Assembly (NCBI RefSeq): GCF_014192275.1
Contig: NZ_JACHXR010000010.1
Span: 62,001-126,000, forward strand
Source: Halomonas stenophila
Lineage (GTDB): Bacteria; Pseudomonadota; Gammaproteobacteria; Pseudomonadales; Halomonadaceae
DNA length: 64,000 nt
Direction of reading: 5' to 3'
In this document: positions 39,525 through 48,231 of the stretch, one piece after another
How positions within the stretch are numbered: the first letter of the stretch is position 1
Layout: every line of letters starts with the position of its first letter
Notes under the pieces: model-generated
What the model saw: the letters and a program-made list of their open reading frames with translations, nothing else
The model's database searches: none
What the model was told of the DNA's origin: nothing
Program-made: the position numbers and the translations under genes

Positions 39525-41861
39525 ATGTCGATTATGTTATCCCCTGGAGTTCGCACCTTTGAGCATCCTTCCGGCCAGTCTGTCGCCCGTGGCGCAATTT
39601 CCAACCGACTTCTCGCTATCGGCATGGCACGGAAAGGCCCGATCAACACGCCCATCGCGGTCCGCAGTTTCGAGCAATACGTCGCACGGTTCGGCGACGA
39701 CCTGACCTACGGCGAGCTCGGCATACAGATGCGCCAGGCCTTCACGGCGGGCCTCGGGAGCGCGGTGGTCGTCCGCACGGCCAATAGCCCACGCGCGGCG
39801 CATCATGTCATCGAGAGCGAGTTCAGCAATGACGCGCTCCGCGTCGAGGCGGTTGACGCCGGCGTCCTCGGCGACGCGATCCGGGTCGCGGTCGACTACG
39901 ACACACTCGATCCCGAACTGACCTTCAACATGACACTCTGGCGCGAGACGGTCGACGATCAGGGCCGCCTCGGGCAGGCCGAGAACGAGGCCTACAGCAA
40001 CCTCTCCATGGACCCGCAGGCATCGAACTTCGTGCAACGCGTGGTGAACGGAGCTTCCAGACTGGTCCGCGTGACGGCTGTCCACGACGCCCCGGACTTA
40101 ACGATAAACAACGAGGATCAGGTCTACAGCCAGTCCGGTTCCTACTTCGCCAACGGGGCGGCGCTGGACACCTTCCTGGCCGACATCGCGGAGGAACAGC
40201 GGATCACAGTCGAGATCGACGGCCGCGACCAGGTAACGGCGATCCTGACACCGCCGATCAGCCCGAACTCTATTCACGACGCGATCGAGGCGTCGCTCAT
40301 CGCCCGTTCGCTCTCGGCCCGCGTGAACGTCACCGGTCACGACAGCGGGAACGGCATCGCCCTGCGGATCGCCGTGGACAGTGCCGACGGTACCCGCTCG
40401 ATCCGCATCCTGCCCGCTGGGCAGAACGACGGCACCGGAACCCTCGCGCTCGGCAGCCTGAGGGGCGGGATCGAGGTCGGGCTCTATTCGGATCACCGGC
40501 CCGCGATGACCGGTGTCACGACGCGGCCCTTCGCGGCGGCGGGCGACATCACACCACTCGAGGCGTTGCTCGGCGTCGGAGCCGGGGCGGCCTGGCCGAT
40601 CGACTTCGAGGACGGCACCGCGGACGGCACCATCTCGGGGCTGAGCTGGGGCGTCGCGGGCGCGACGAACCCGATGGACGACGGGGACGGCGGCACGCCG
40701 TTCTCGCTGGAGAGCCTCGCCGGCAACCTCGATAGCCTGGTGGCGACGCTGAACGCCGCCGATCCGCTGGGCGACATCTGGACCTTCAGCCGCATCGGCT
40801 ACCGGGTCCGGGCCATCCGGGACGACGGCATGCTGACGCCCTCCGAAGCGGGAACCCTGGATACCGGAGGCGCGATCGCCTACGTCGACGACGCCGTGGC
40901 CAACCGCCCAGCCTACGGTCTCGGACAAGCCGGCGGCGCGACGACAGGCAGCGACGGTCAGATGCCGGTACTAACGGATTACCAGACCGTGTTCCAGCGG
41001 GTCTCGCGCGAAGTCGATATCTTCAACATGATGATCCTGCCCCGCGGCCACCAGCAGACCGACGATCAGCGCGGCGGGATCTGGGGCGCCGCCAGCGCCT
41101 TTTGCCGCGAACAGAACGCACTTCTCATCATGGACCCGAGAAGTGACGACAACGCCTGGTCGACGGTCGACCAGGTCACCGCGAAAGCCCAGCTCATCGA
41201 GTTCAAGAGCGGCGTGATCCCCGAGGTGTCCTGCGTCTTTTGGCCCCGGGTCAGAACGCCGCTCGGGCGCACCCAGGTCCACGTCGATCCTTCCGGCACC
41301 ATGGCGGGTGTGATCGCCTCAACCGTCGCGCGGCTCGGCGTCTGGAACGCCGCCGCAGGCCTCTCGGCGCCACTCGTCGGGGTCACCGGGCTCGAATACC
41401 CGATGTCGGACGCCGACAACGGCGTCATCAACCCGCGCGGGATCAACGCACTGCGCGCCAAGTCGACCGGGAACGTCATTTGGGGCGTCCGCACGCTGGC
41501 GGGGGACGACGCCTTCTCGAACCGCGATTTCGCCTACATTCCCGTCCGGATGACGACAGACTTCATCAAGAACTCGCTTCAGGTGGCGCTGCAGGAATAC
41601 GTCTTCAAACCGAACAACCGAGTCACCTGGGCGAACATCGAGATGATGTGCCGCGCCTTCATGCACGGCCTCTATGAGAGGAAGGCATTCCGCGGCGCGA
41701 CTGTCGATGACGCCTACAACGTGCGCTGCGATGAGACCACGACTTCACCCACCGACATCGCGCTAGGCATCATGAACGTCTGGGTCTTCTTCGCCCCGCT
41801 ATTCCCTGCCGAATTCATTCACCTTCACGTTCAGCACAAGTTCGAGCAACCCTCATTCTAA
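39525..41861 (+). CDS. Contractile injection system sheath protein
   Basis: A 778-aa tail-sheath protein, the spring that contracts to drive the inner tube. The N-terminal block SPGVRTFEHPSGQSVARGAI and the C-terminal third (ISEVSCVF-type beta core, then NNRVTWANIEMMCRAFMHGL and NVWVFFAPLFPAEFIHLHVQ) match Afp/PVC and phage sheaths. The middle (about residues 130-420) is an added, probably surface-exposed insertion; typical Afp sheaths are only 350-450 aa. ATG at 39525 has AGGTGAG upstream. Only one sheath gene is present, where Afp has three. The tube gene follows 11 bases later. Confidence 0.92.
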   Translation: MSIMLSPGVRTFEHPSGQSVARGAISNRLLAIGMARKGPINTPIAVRSFEQYVARFGDDLTYGELGIQMRQAFTAGLGSAVVVRTANSPRAAHHVIESEFSNDALRVEAVDAGVLGDAIRVAVDYDTLDPELTFNMTLWRETVDDQGRLGQAENEAYSNLSMDPQASNFVQRVVNGASRLVRVTAVHDAPDLTINNEDQVYSQSGSYFANGAALDTFLADIAEEQRITVEIDGRDQVTAILTPPISPNSIHDAIEASLIARSLSARVNVTGHDSGNGIALRIAVDSADGTRSIRILPAGQNDGTGTLALGSLRGGIEVGLYSDHRPAMTGVTTRPFAAAGDITPLEALLGVGAGAAWPIDFEDGTADGTISGLSWGVAGATNPMDDGDGGTPFSLESLAGNLDSLVATLNAADPLGDIWTFSRIGYRVRAIRDDGMLTPSEAGTLDTGGAIAYVDDAVANRPAYGLGQAGGATTGSDGQMPVLTDYQTVFQRVSREVDIFNMMILPRGHQQTDDQRGGIWGAASAFCREQNALLIMDPRSDDNAWSTVDQVTAKAQLIEFKSGVIPEVSCVFWPRVRTPLGRTQVHVDPSGTMAGVIASTVARLGVWNAAAGLSAPLVGVTGLEYPMSDADNGVINPRGINALRAKSTGNVIWGVRTLAGDDAFSNRDFAYIPVRMTTDFIKNSLQVALQEYVFKPNNRVTWANIEMMCRAFMHGLYERKAFRGATVDDAYNVRCDETTTSPTDIALGIMNVWVFFAPLFPAEFIHLHVQHKFEQPSF

Positions 41862-41872
41862 GGGAAGCGATC

Positions 41873-42349
41873 ATGCCCATTACGCCCGTCACGGTCCGTC
41901 CTACCCCTCTGACCAACGCCTATTTCGAATTGTTTCTCGAAGGTCAGTCAGTCGCTGCCGTCACCGCCATAGGCGCCATCAAGTCGAATGTCGCGGCGAA
42001 CCCGTCCAAGGACGGCACCCAGCTCTACTCGGTCTACAGCCCCGGCGCGGTGACCTACGAGGCCTGCGAGATCAAGCAGGCACAGGTACTCGATGTTGCG
42101 CTGCTGAACTGGTTCGAACTGGTGCACAGCCCCGTCAGCGCCGGTGCTATATCGGTCGACGGGATGAAGAAGAATGTGATGATCCACGTCAAGGACAGCC
42201 AGATGCGCCCGCGCATACAGCATGAGCTTTTCGCCTGTCTACCGACTTCGATCGCCTGGGACGCGCTAGATTCCAACGCCGAGGCGAACACGTTTCTGAC
42301 CTTCTCGCTGCAGTACGAATACAGCCTGACGAAATACCTGGAACCCTGA
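41873..42349 (+). CDS. Inner tube protein (gp19/Hcp-like)
   Basis: A 158-aa tube subunit that polymerises inside the sheath. It has the tail-tube layout: beta strands NAYFELFLEGQSVAAVTAIG at the start, GMKKNVMIHVKDSQMRPRIQ in the middle and a strand-rich C-terminus FLTFSLQYEYSLTKYLEP. The size matches T4 gp19 and Afp1/Afp5. It starts with GGGAAGCG upstream. The position directly after the sheath is typical of these loci. Confidence 0.9.
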   Translation: MPITPVTVRPTPLTNAYFELFLEGQSVAAVTAIGAIKSNVAANPSKDGTQLYSVYSPGAVTYEACEIKQAQVLDVALLNWFELVHSPVSAGAISVDGMKKNVMIHVKDSQMRPRIQHELFACLPTSIAWDALDSNAEANTFLTFSLQYEYSLTKYLEP

Positions 42350-42361
42350 TCACAGGGAGTA

Positions 42362-43117
42362 ATGTGGCAGATGATGACTGGACATGTCATTTATGGCGTC
42401 GGGAAACGGCGTAGCTATTCGTGCCGCCCTTTGGACGAGCAAGCGCTGTTCCGGCAGGGCGCAGACCCAGACCGGCTGATGCCGCTGGCTATTGTGCAAG
42501 GCGAGGACAGCCTGTCGTCGGAGGACCTGCCCGAGCTTCCGCTCATCGACTACGAGTTGATGTTGGCGCATCTCTACGTAGGCACATTCGGAGCCACGAT
42601 CGACCAGAACGTCGACTGTCCGGATTGCGGCAAGAAATTCTCCGTGGCGTTCTCACTCAACGCCTGGGTGGGCGGGGTCCGCCGCGCGGTGGCGCCGGAC
42701 GAGGGCAGAGCCTTCGACGGGGCGCCCTACGCGCTCCCGACGTGGGCGATCCTGAAATCGGTAAAGCGGGATCGGAGCGCACTGGCAAGCAGGCTTTGGC
42801 AAGGCGAGACGGCCCTTCCTCCGGAGAGGATCGCCGCCTTCGAGGCGCATGTCGCGAGGGCCTGCCCGATCCTGGCGGATGACATCGAGGCCCCCTGCCC
42901 GCGCTGCGGCGAGGTCGTGCGCAAGCGCTTCGTCCTGAGAAACCACCTCGCATCGCGCCTTCGCACCCGGTTGCGCGCGCTTCTGTCCGACATCCACGTG
43001 CTGGCCTCCAGCTACCACTGGTCAGCCGTCGACATCCTCGATCTGCCGCGCCAGACAAGGGTCGCGCTGATCGACACCATCCAACTACAGCGCCGTCGCG
43101 CGCACGGTTCGCGCTGA
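42362..43117 (+). CDS. Zinc-ribbon baseplate hub assembly chaperone-like protein (T4 gp26/gp51 type)
   Basis: A 251-aa protein with two CxxC pairs, CPDCGKKF (near residue 84) and CPRCGEVV (near 180), that could bind one zinc. The C-terminal segment SYHWSAVDILDLPRQTRVAL resembles T4-family hub-assembly chaperones found in phage and injection-system loci. It probably helps mount the hub and is not part of the final particle. SD AGGGAG precedes the ATG. Family assignment rests on pattern and position. Confidence 0.65.
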   Translation: MWQMMTGHVIYGVGKRRSYSCRPLDEQALFRQGADPDRLMPLAIVQGEDSLSSEDLPELPLIDYELMLAHLYVGTFGATIDQNVDCPDCGKKFSVAFSLNAWVGGVRRAVAPDEGRAFDGAPYALPTWAILKSVKRDRSALASRLWQGETALPPERIAAFEAHVARACPILADDIEAPCPRCGEVVRKRFVLRNHLASRLRTRLRALLSDIHVLASSYHWSAVDILDLPRQTRVALIDTIQLQRRRAHGSR

Positions 43118-43129
43118 GGGGGGAGAGGA

Positions 43130-43987
43130 ATGGCAAGCTACTTCGAAGACATCCTCGAAAGTTACCGTCCGGCCGAGAAAACGACCAGCGTGGATACGCC
43201 ATGGTCAGACCCGATCATCGAGGCCACCGCTCAGGACCTGCCGTTTTCGGACGCGGGCGCTCCGGCAAGCGCCGAAGGGGAGACCGCGCCGCTCGCCTAT
43301 CCGGAGATTCCCGACGCCGATCATTTTCCGGAGCACCTTCAGACCTCTCCAGCCCCTGCCGAAGACCCCGTACAGCGCCCGGTGGCCGAGCCGTTCCAGC
43401 CGGCCGAGAAGATCGTCGAACGCGAGACGCGGATCATCGAGAACCTCGCCGACATGCCCCCGCCCCCTGAGCCTGGCGACGATACGCCGTGGCAGGTGCC
43501 CGCTCCGGACGTTCATCTCCAAGAACATGTCGATCGGTCGACCACGCATCTCCACGAACACCTCCGGATCGTCGAGGACAGCGTGGATTTCGAGCCGGAC
43601 CAGGATGACGCCGGAACTCCTGCACCACCGGACCGGTGCCCTGCGCCCGAGCCGGCCGAGCCGACCGAGCACGGTCCCGACCCCGCGCTCGCGGAGATCG
43701 AGGCCGAGTTGGCCCGCGCCCTCGCCCGGCTCCACGACGAGTACGAACCGCAGAAGCCTTTCGTCTCTCCCGACGATTTCGAGCCCGAGACACGTGACGA
43801 CCCGATCCCCCCCGACATCGAAAGCGTGCGCGAGGTCACCCGGGAAGTCGTCACCGAGATCCACCATCACCACACGACCGAGAGCCGCGTCGAGCCACCT
43901 GCTACGCCCGCACCCCGGACCGCAGCCGAAGCCTCGCGGATCGGCCCGATCCGCTTCGCCTCGGCCTGGAAGACGGGGGAGCCTTAG
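43130..43987 (+). CDS. Acidic, proline-rich disordered protein of the injection cluster
   Basis: A 285-aa protein dominated by Pro, Glu, Asp and Ala with little predicted fold. Two short segments look helical or coiled: EKIVERETRIIENLADM and ESVREVTREVVTEIHHHHTT. The C-terminus is more basic (IGPIRFASAWKTGEP). There is no signal peptide. I do not recognise a family. Its stop abuts the start of the cap gene, so it belongs to the operon. A scaffold or length-setting role is conceivable but unsupported. Confidence 0.7.
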   Translation: MASYFEDILESYRPAEKTTSVDTPWSDPIIEATAQDLPFSDAGAPASAEGETAPLAYPEIPDADHFPEHLQTSPAPAEDPVQRPVAEPFQPAEKIVERETRIIENLADMPPPPEPGDDTPWQVPAPDVHLQEHVDRSTTHLHEHLRIVEDSVDFEPDQDDAGTPAPPDRCPAPEPAEPTEHGPDPALAEIEAELARALARLHDEYEPQKPFVSPDDFEPETRDDPIPPDIESVREVTREVVTEIHHHHTTESRVEPPATPAPRTAAEASRIGPIRFASAWKTGEP

Positions 43988-45340
43988 ATGGCCGTCACCC
44001 AGCTTTCCCAGGTCACGACGACCCTAGAGACGCTGCTCGCAGCGAACATCGAGCGGCGGATGGGAGGCGCGTTGACGGTCAACACGAGTTCGGTCTCACC
44101 GCTCGACGTGTCGCCCACGACGAATCTCGTCAACATCTTCCTCTATCACCTGCACCCCGAGGGTAAGCCCGACGTTGCCGAGGAGCCGGCTGTCAATCCG
44201 CCCCGCCCTGCGTTCTTTTCCAAGCCGCTGACGCTTCACTACCACCTGACCACCCACCAATCGTCCGGGAATCTGCCGCACCTGTCCGAGCAGGACCTGC
44301 TGGGCCATGCCCTGGCGACACTGCTCGACCATTCCGAACTGGACGAAGATCTCGCCATCGGGTCGGTTCCGGTCTTCGAGGACGCGCTCGTCGGGGCCGA
44401 TAACTGCTTCGAGATCGAGGTCGTTGTCAAGGCGGGCAGCGAGGCTCTGAACGTCTGGCCCGCCTACGACGGCGGCTCAGTTCGGCCGAGCCTCTATTTC
44501 AGGGTCAAGAACGTCCGGCTCCAGCCCGAGATGCCGCAGGAGCTTTCCGGGCCAATACTGACCATCGGCGACGCGACGCTGCCCAACATGGGGCCGCGCC
44601 TATATCGCATCTCGAGCACGATCACTGCGACCCTGCCCGGAGCAGGCGGGACCGCGCAGCGCCAGTTCACCCGGACGCCGGCCGAGCTGTTCCTGGGCGC
44701 GGGACCGGACGACAGGACTCTCGTGCTTCGTGGCACCTCCATCGCCCGTTTCGTGGACATCGAACTCACCGTGCCGGTGGGCGACGCGATGGAAACCTTC
44801 CGCGTCGATTTCGAGGCCAACGCCGCGAACGGCTGGGCGATTGATGACGAACGCGGCGAGGTTCGGGTGACCATCGGTGCGGTGGTCGACCGCCCGGTTG
44901 CCGGCGTGATGCAGCCACTCTCACTTGAGCCCGGCGATGCGCAGATCCGCGTTCTGACGAGCGAGACCATGATGCAGGACGGCGAACCCGTACCCTTCGA
45001 GATCCCGTCGAACCGCTTGCCCTTCACGCTGAACCCCCACGTCGCGCAGGCGACCCTCGTCTCCGGCCGGCGGTTCCGGCTCGACCTCGACGGTGACTTC
45101 GACCTCGAGACGATGGCGCCCCCGGACACCCATGCCAGCTTCCTGCGGCTGGCGCTCAGCGGCGCAATCTACAACGTGCGCGATACGGCGGCCAGTCTCG
45201 AGGCGGGAGAGGCCGCCATCGCCGGTCCAAGGCGGGTCGACTACGTGCTGTTCGATGACGCCGACGAGAATGCCCTGGCCTATCTCCAGCTCTGGATCCG
45301 CAACGCGGTCAGCCAGCCGTTCTGGGTGGGGGGAGCGTAG
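43988..45340 (+). CDS. Tail terminator / cap protein with DUF4255 (Pvc16-like)
   Basis: A 450-aa protein. The N-terminal 190 residues are the Pvc16/DUF4255 domain: LSQVTTTLETLLAANIERRM, VSPTTNLVNIFLYHLHPEGK and LHYHLTTHQSSGNLPHLSEQ. This domain caps the distal end of the tube and sheath in Afp and PVC particles. The remaining 260 residues are beta-rich and may be added Ig-like domains (IARFVDIELTVPVGDAMETF and later strands); many Afp16-type caps are shorter. It directly abuts the AAA+ gene. Confidence 0.88.
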   Translation: MAVTQLSQVTTTLETLLAANIERRMGGALTVNTSSVSPLDVSPTTNLVNIFLYHLHPEGKPDVAEEPAVNPPRPAFFSKPLTLHYHLTTHQSSGNLPHLSEQDLLGHALATLLDHSELDEDLAIGSVPVFEDALVGADNCFEIEVVVKAGSEALNVWPAYDGGSVRPSLYFRVKNVRLQPEMPQELSGPILTIGDATLPNMGPRLYRISSTITATLPGAGGTAQRQFTRTPAELFLGAGPDDRTLVLRGTSIARFVDIELTVPVGDAMETFRVDFEANAANGWAIDDERGEVRVTIGAVVDRPVAGVMQPLSLEPGDAQIRVLTSETMMQDGEPVPFEIPSNRLPFTLNPHVAQATLVSGRRFRLDLDGDFDLETMAPPDTHASFLRLALSGAIYNVRDTAASLEAGEAAIAGPRRVDYVLFDDADENALAYLQLWIRNAVSQPFWVGGA

Positions 45341-47236
45341 ATGCGCAACTTCGCCGAGCTCTATGCCATCGAGATAGATGCCATCGTCAAACTGACCGAA
45401 GCATCGCTGACCGGCAACCACGAAGGCGAGCAGCTGGAAGCACTGCGCGCGCGGCTCGCCGACCCCGAAAGCTCGCGCTTTGCCAAGCTGACCCGGATGC
45501 TGGGCCTGAAACGGCCCGAATGCGACCTGCTGCTCTGCCTGATCGCGCATCACGTCCAGCCCCACCTCGACACAGCCATCCGCAAAAGGTCCACGCTGCC
45601 CTATGTCCATGAGGCGCTTGTCAGGGAGATTTTCCGACAGGACCGGATGCCGATCTACACTTCCGACAGCGCCCTGAACCTCTGGCAGCTTGTCCGGGCC
45701 CGCGACATGGGGCCCGGCGCGCCGATGGCATTCGACATCGACCTCGCGGTGATTGAATGGCTGGCCGGCAAACCGGGGCTGGAACCGGCCCTGCAGCAAC
45801 TGCTCACGCGGGTCGAGGGACAGGCTGCGGATGACGGGATCGCGTGCGACCTGGCTCAGGCGATCCGGGCCGAGGGCAGCAAGGTCCACGGTATCATATG
45901 CGAGCTGACCGGCAGCTCCGAGACCGATTTCACCGAGGTCGCCGCCGGAGCGGCATCCATGTTGAATACCAGCCTGTGGGTCGTGCAGGCGCGCGAGGAA
46001 CCGTTCGACCCCGATCAGGTTCTCCGCATCCACCGTTTCGTCACTGTCCAGAACGCGGCGCTCTACTGGCAGGCCCCCGAATCCCGGCACCTCGAACCGT
46101 GCATCTCGCCGTCCGCGCGGCTCCAGTTCATCGCCAATGCCGAGAGCCAGCCCGCCCGCACCTCCGCGACGCACCGATACCTGAGCTTCGAGGTTCCCGC
46201 CCCCCGCCGCAATACCCTCCGCAAGCGGCTGCGCGCGCACTTTCCCGATGCGCCGGAAGACAAGCTTCGTCGGGTGGCAGCCATACGCGGCGTGGACGCC
46301 CGGCTGATCGAGACTGCGCAGTCGTCCGATATCGACGCCCTCGCCCGCCACGCCCTGACACGAAGCACGCGCGCCCTCCACGCCTGGGCAATGCCGCTGT
46401 CGACCGACGTGGGCTTCGACGACCTCGTCCTGGACCCACCGATGCGGGAACAGCTCGAGGATCTAGTCGCCCAGATACGAATCCAGCACGAGCTGATGGA
46501 CAGGCCCGAGGTCGCCCGGGTCTACGTTCAGGAACGGGCGCTCTCGATCCTGCTGCAAGGCCCGCCCGGCACCGGCAAGACGCTAAGCGCACGGGTTCTG
46601 GCGGGCGAGGCCGGTCTGCCGCTCTTCCGCGTGGACGTAGCGAGCCTCGTCAGCAAGTGGCGCGGCGAGACGAACAAGAATCTGCGCGAGATGTTCCGGG
46701 CCGCGACGCGGTCCGGCGCGATTCTGTTCGTAGACGAGTTCGACGCGGTCGCTTCGAAACGGACGGAAACCCGCAACGAGGTCGCGCGGGCCGACAACCA
46801 GAACACGGCCTATTTCCTGCAACTCATCGAGAACGCCTACGAGGGCACGGTGGTCTTTGCGACCAACCGGCCGAAGGAAATCGACGAGGCCATGCTGCGC
46901 CGCATCCGCCATACGCTCGACTTCCAGCCCCCGGGCGAGTCCGAACGCACGAAACTGTGGCGTCTCGCGCTGGCGCCCTTCGAACCGGCGGAGGACCTTC
47001 TGGCATTTTCCGAGGTCCTCGGCCCCGCCTTCAGCTTCTCCGGCGCCCGCATCAAGGCCGTCGTGCTGAACGCCTACGCGCAGGGCGCCGCCAGCGGGGA
47101 CGATGCGCTGACCATCGATGGACTGCGGCGCGCGACGCTGGCCGAGGCCCGGCAGAACGGCCGTTTGCCCGGCAAGCGGGAACTGAGCCGCGTGCTCTCA
47201 TACTGCAATTCCGAGATCAGGGCGGTGCAGTCATGA
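45341..47236 (+). CDS. AAA+ ATPase of the injection system (Pvc15/Afp15-like)
   Basis: A 631-aa ATPase. The AAA+ module starts near residue 400 with Walker A GPPGTGKT (about 407-414), Walker B ILFVDEFDAV, sensor-1 VVFATNRPKEID and the arginine-finger region MLRRIRHTLDF. The N-terminal 380 residues are helical and typical of this CIS-associated group. Afp15/Pvc15 ATPases are thought to help assemble particles or load cargo. This gene separates eCIS loci from simple R-type tailocins. The stop overlaps the next gene at ATGA. Confidence 0.92.
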   Translation: MRNFAELYAIEIDAIVKLTEASLTGNHEGEQLEALRARLADPESSRFAKLTRMLGLKRPECDLLLCLIAHHVQPHLDTAIRKRSTLPYVHEALVREIFRQDRMPIYTSDSALNLWQLVRARDMGPGAPMAFDIDLAVIEWLAGKPGLEPALQQLLTRVEGQAADDGIACDLAQAIRAEGSKVHGIICELTGSSETDFTEVAAGAASMLNTSLWVVQAREEPFDPDQVLRIHRFVTVQNAALYWQAPESRHLEPCISPSARLQFIANAESQPARTSATHRYLSFEVPAPRRNTLRKRLRAHFPDAPEDKLRRVAAIRGVDARLIETAQSSDIDALARHALTRSTRALHAWAMPLSTDVGFDDLVLDPPMREQLEDLVAQIRIQHELMDRPEVARVYVQERALSILLQGPPGTGKTLSARVLAGEAGLPLFRVDVASLVSKWRGETNKNLREMFRAATRSGAILFVDEFDAVASKRTETRNEVARADNQNTAYFLQLIENAYEGTVVFATNRPKEIDEAMLRRIRHTLDFQPPGESERTKLWRLALAPFEPAEDLLAFSEVLGPAFSFSGARIKAVVLNAYAQGAASGDDALTIDGLRRATLAEARQNGRLPGKRELSRVLSYCNSEIRAVQS

Positions 47237-47934
47237 CACTGACCACTCCGCCAGTGAAGTCCGTCAAGGGCGCGATGATCCAGCTCAATCCGAAGAGCGG
47301 CATGGCGGGGATCATGAACAACATCCCCAACGTCGTGCAGTTCGACATCAACCCTGAGACGTTAACCCGCAGCTTCACACCCTGGAAGGCGGAGGCGGAA
47401 GAAGGCGTCCCGAGCCCCGGCGCCCCAGTGCAGCCGATCGAGGTACCACAGAAGTTCACCGGCTTCGAGATCAGCATCGACCCCTATGCCACGAAGGGCT
47501 CGCTGATCCCGCCGAATTCGTTCAGCGTCGAGGCGCGCCTGGCGGCGCTGCGCAAGATGATCGAGCCTACCAAAGGTCTGATCGGGGACCTCCTGCAGTC
47601 GGTGGCCGATCTCACCAACACCGGTTCATCGGACTACACCCCACCGGAGGTCGCCCCGGTCATCCTCTGGCTCGGTGCGCGAATCATTCTGCCTGTCCAG
47701 GTCGAGAGCTTCACGATCACCGAGCATCAGCACGACGCACTCTACTACCCGATCCGGGCGACCGTCGCCATGGACCTGAAAGTGCTGACTCCCGACTACT
47801 TCCGCTGCAGCGACAGCGACGCCGCCGAGATCGCGATCGCAGCCTACGAATACACCCGCGCGCAAAGCGACCTGCTGGCGGTTGCCAGCCTGGCCGATCT
47901 GTCGCCGCTCTGGCGACTTATCGCACCAATTTGA
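47233..47934 (+). CDS. CIS tube/hub adaptor protein (Afp7-like)
   Basis: A 233-aa protein whose core VVQFDINPETLTRSFTPWKA matches the CIS tube N-terminal domain (Afp7/Pvc7 family), which links the tube to the spike hub. The C-terminal half is a beta sandwich (PVQVESFTITEHQHDALYYP, IRATVAMDLKVLTPDYF). No LysM domain is attached, unlike Afp7; a separate small protein follows and may supply that function. The ATG at 47233 overlaps the ATPase stop. Confidence 0.85.
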   Translation: MTLTTPPVKSVKGAMIQLNPKSGMAGIMNNIPNVVQFDINPETLTRSFTPWKAEAEEGVPSPGAPVQPIEVPQKFTGFEISIDPYATKGSLIPPNSFSVEARLAALRKMIEPTKGLIGDLLQSVADLTNTGSSDYTPPEVAPVILWLGARIILPVQVESFTITEHQHDALYYPIRATVAMDLKVLTPDYFRCSDSDAAEIAIAAYEYTRAQSDLLAVASLADLSPLWRLIAPI

Positions 47935-47945
47935 AGGAAAAAACG

Positions 47946-48230
47946 ATGGCCAAATTCTCGCCCGATAGCCGTTACAGCAGACACTCACAGCCCTTCAAGA
48001 CCACCGACCCGCGCGGACGCGAGGTGCTGGCGGTCAAGCCTGCGGTGATCCCGGCGAAACGGAACCGCGGCGCGCATGTCGCGAAAGACCCGCAGCGGCT
48101 GGACCACCTGGCGTGGTTTTACCTCAAGCGCGCCGATGCGTTCTGGGAGATCACTGCGCACAACGGGCGCCTGCTGCCCGATGCCGTCCTCGTCCAGTCG
48201 CGCATCCGCATCCCGCTGGACGGAGATTGA
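47946..48230 (+). CDS. Small gpX/LysM-like tail protein
   Basis: A 94-aa basic protein. The second half DHLAWFYLKRADAFWEITAH followed by NGRLLPDAVLVQSRIRIP resembles the LysM-like fold of phage tail protein X, with a closing IRIP strand. It may bind peptidoglycan or clamp the hub. A GAAGGA site precedes the ATG at 47946. Its position after the Afp7-like gene suggests that an Afp7-type LysM has been split off. Confidence 0.7.
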   Translation: MAKFSPDSRYSRHSQPFKTTDPRGREVLAVKPAVIPAKRNRGAHVAKDPQRLDHLAWFYLKRADAFWEITAHNGRLLPDAVLVQSRIRIPLDGD

Positions 48231-48231
48231 G

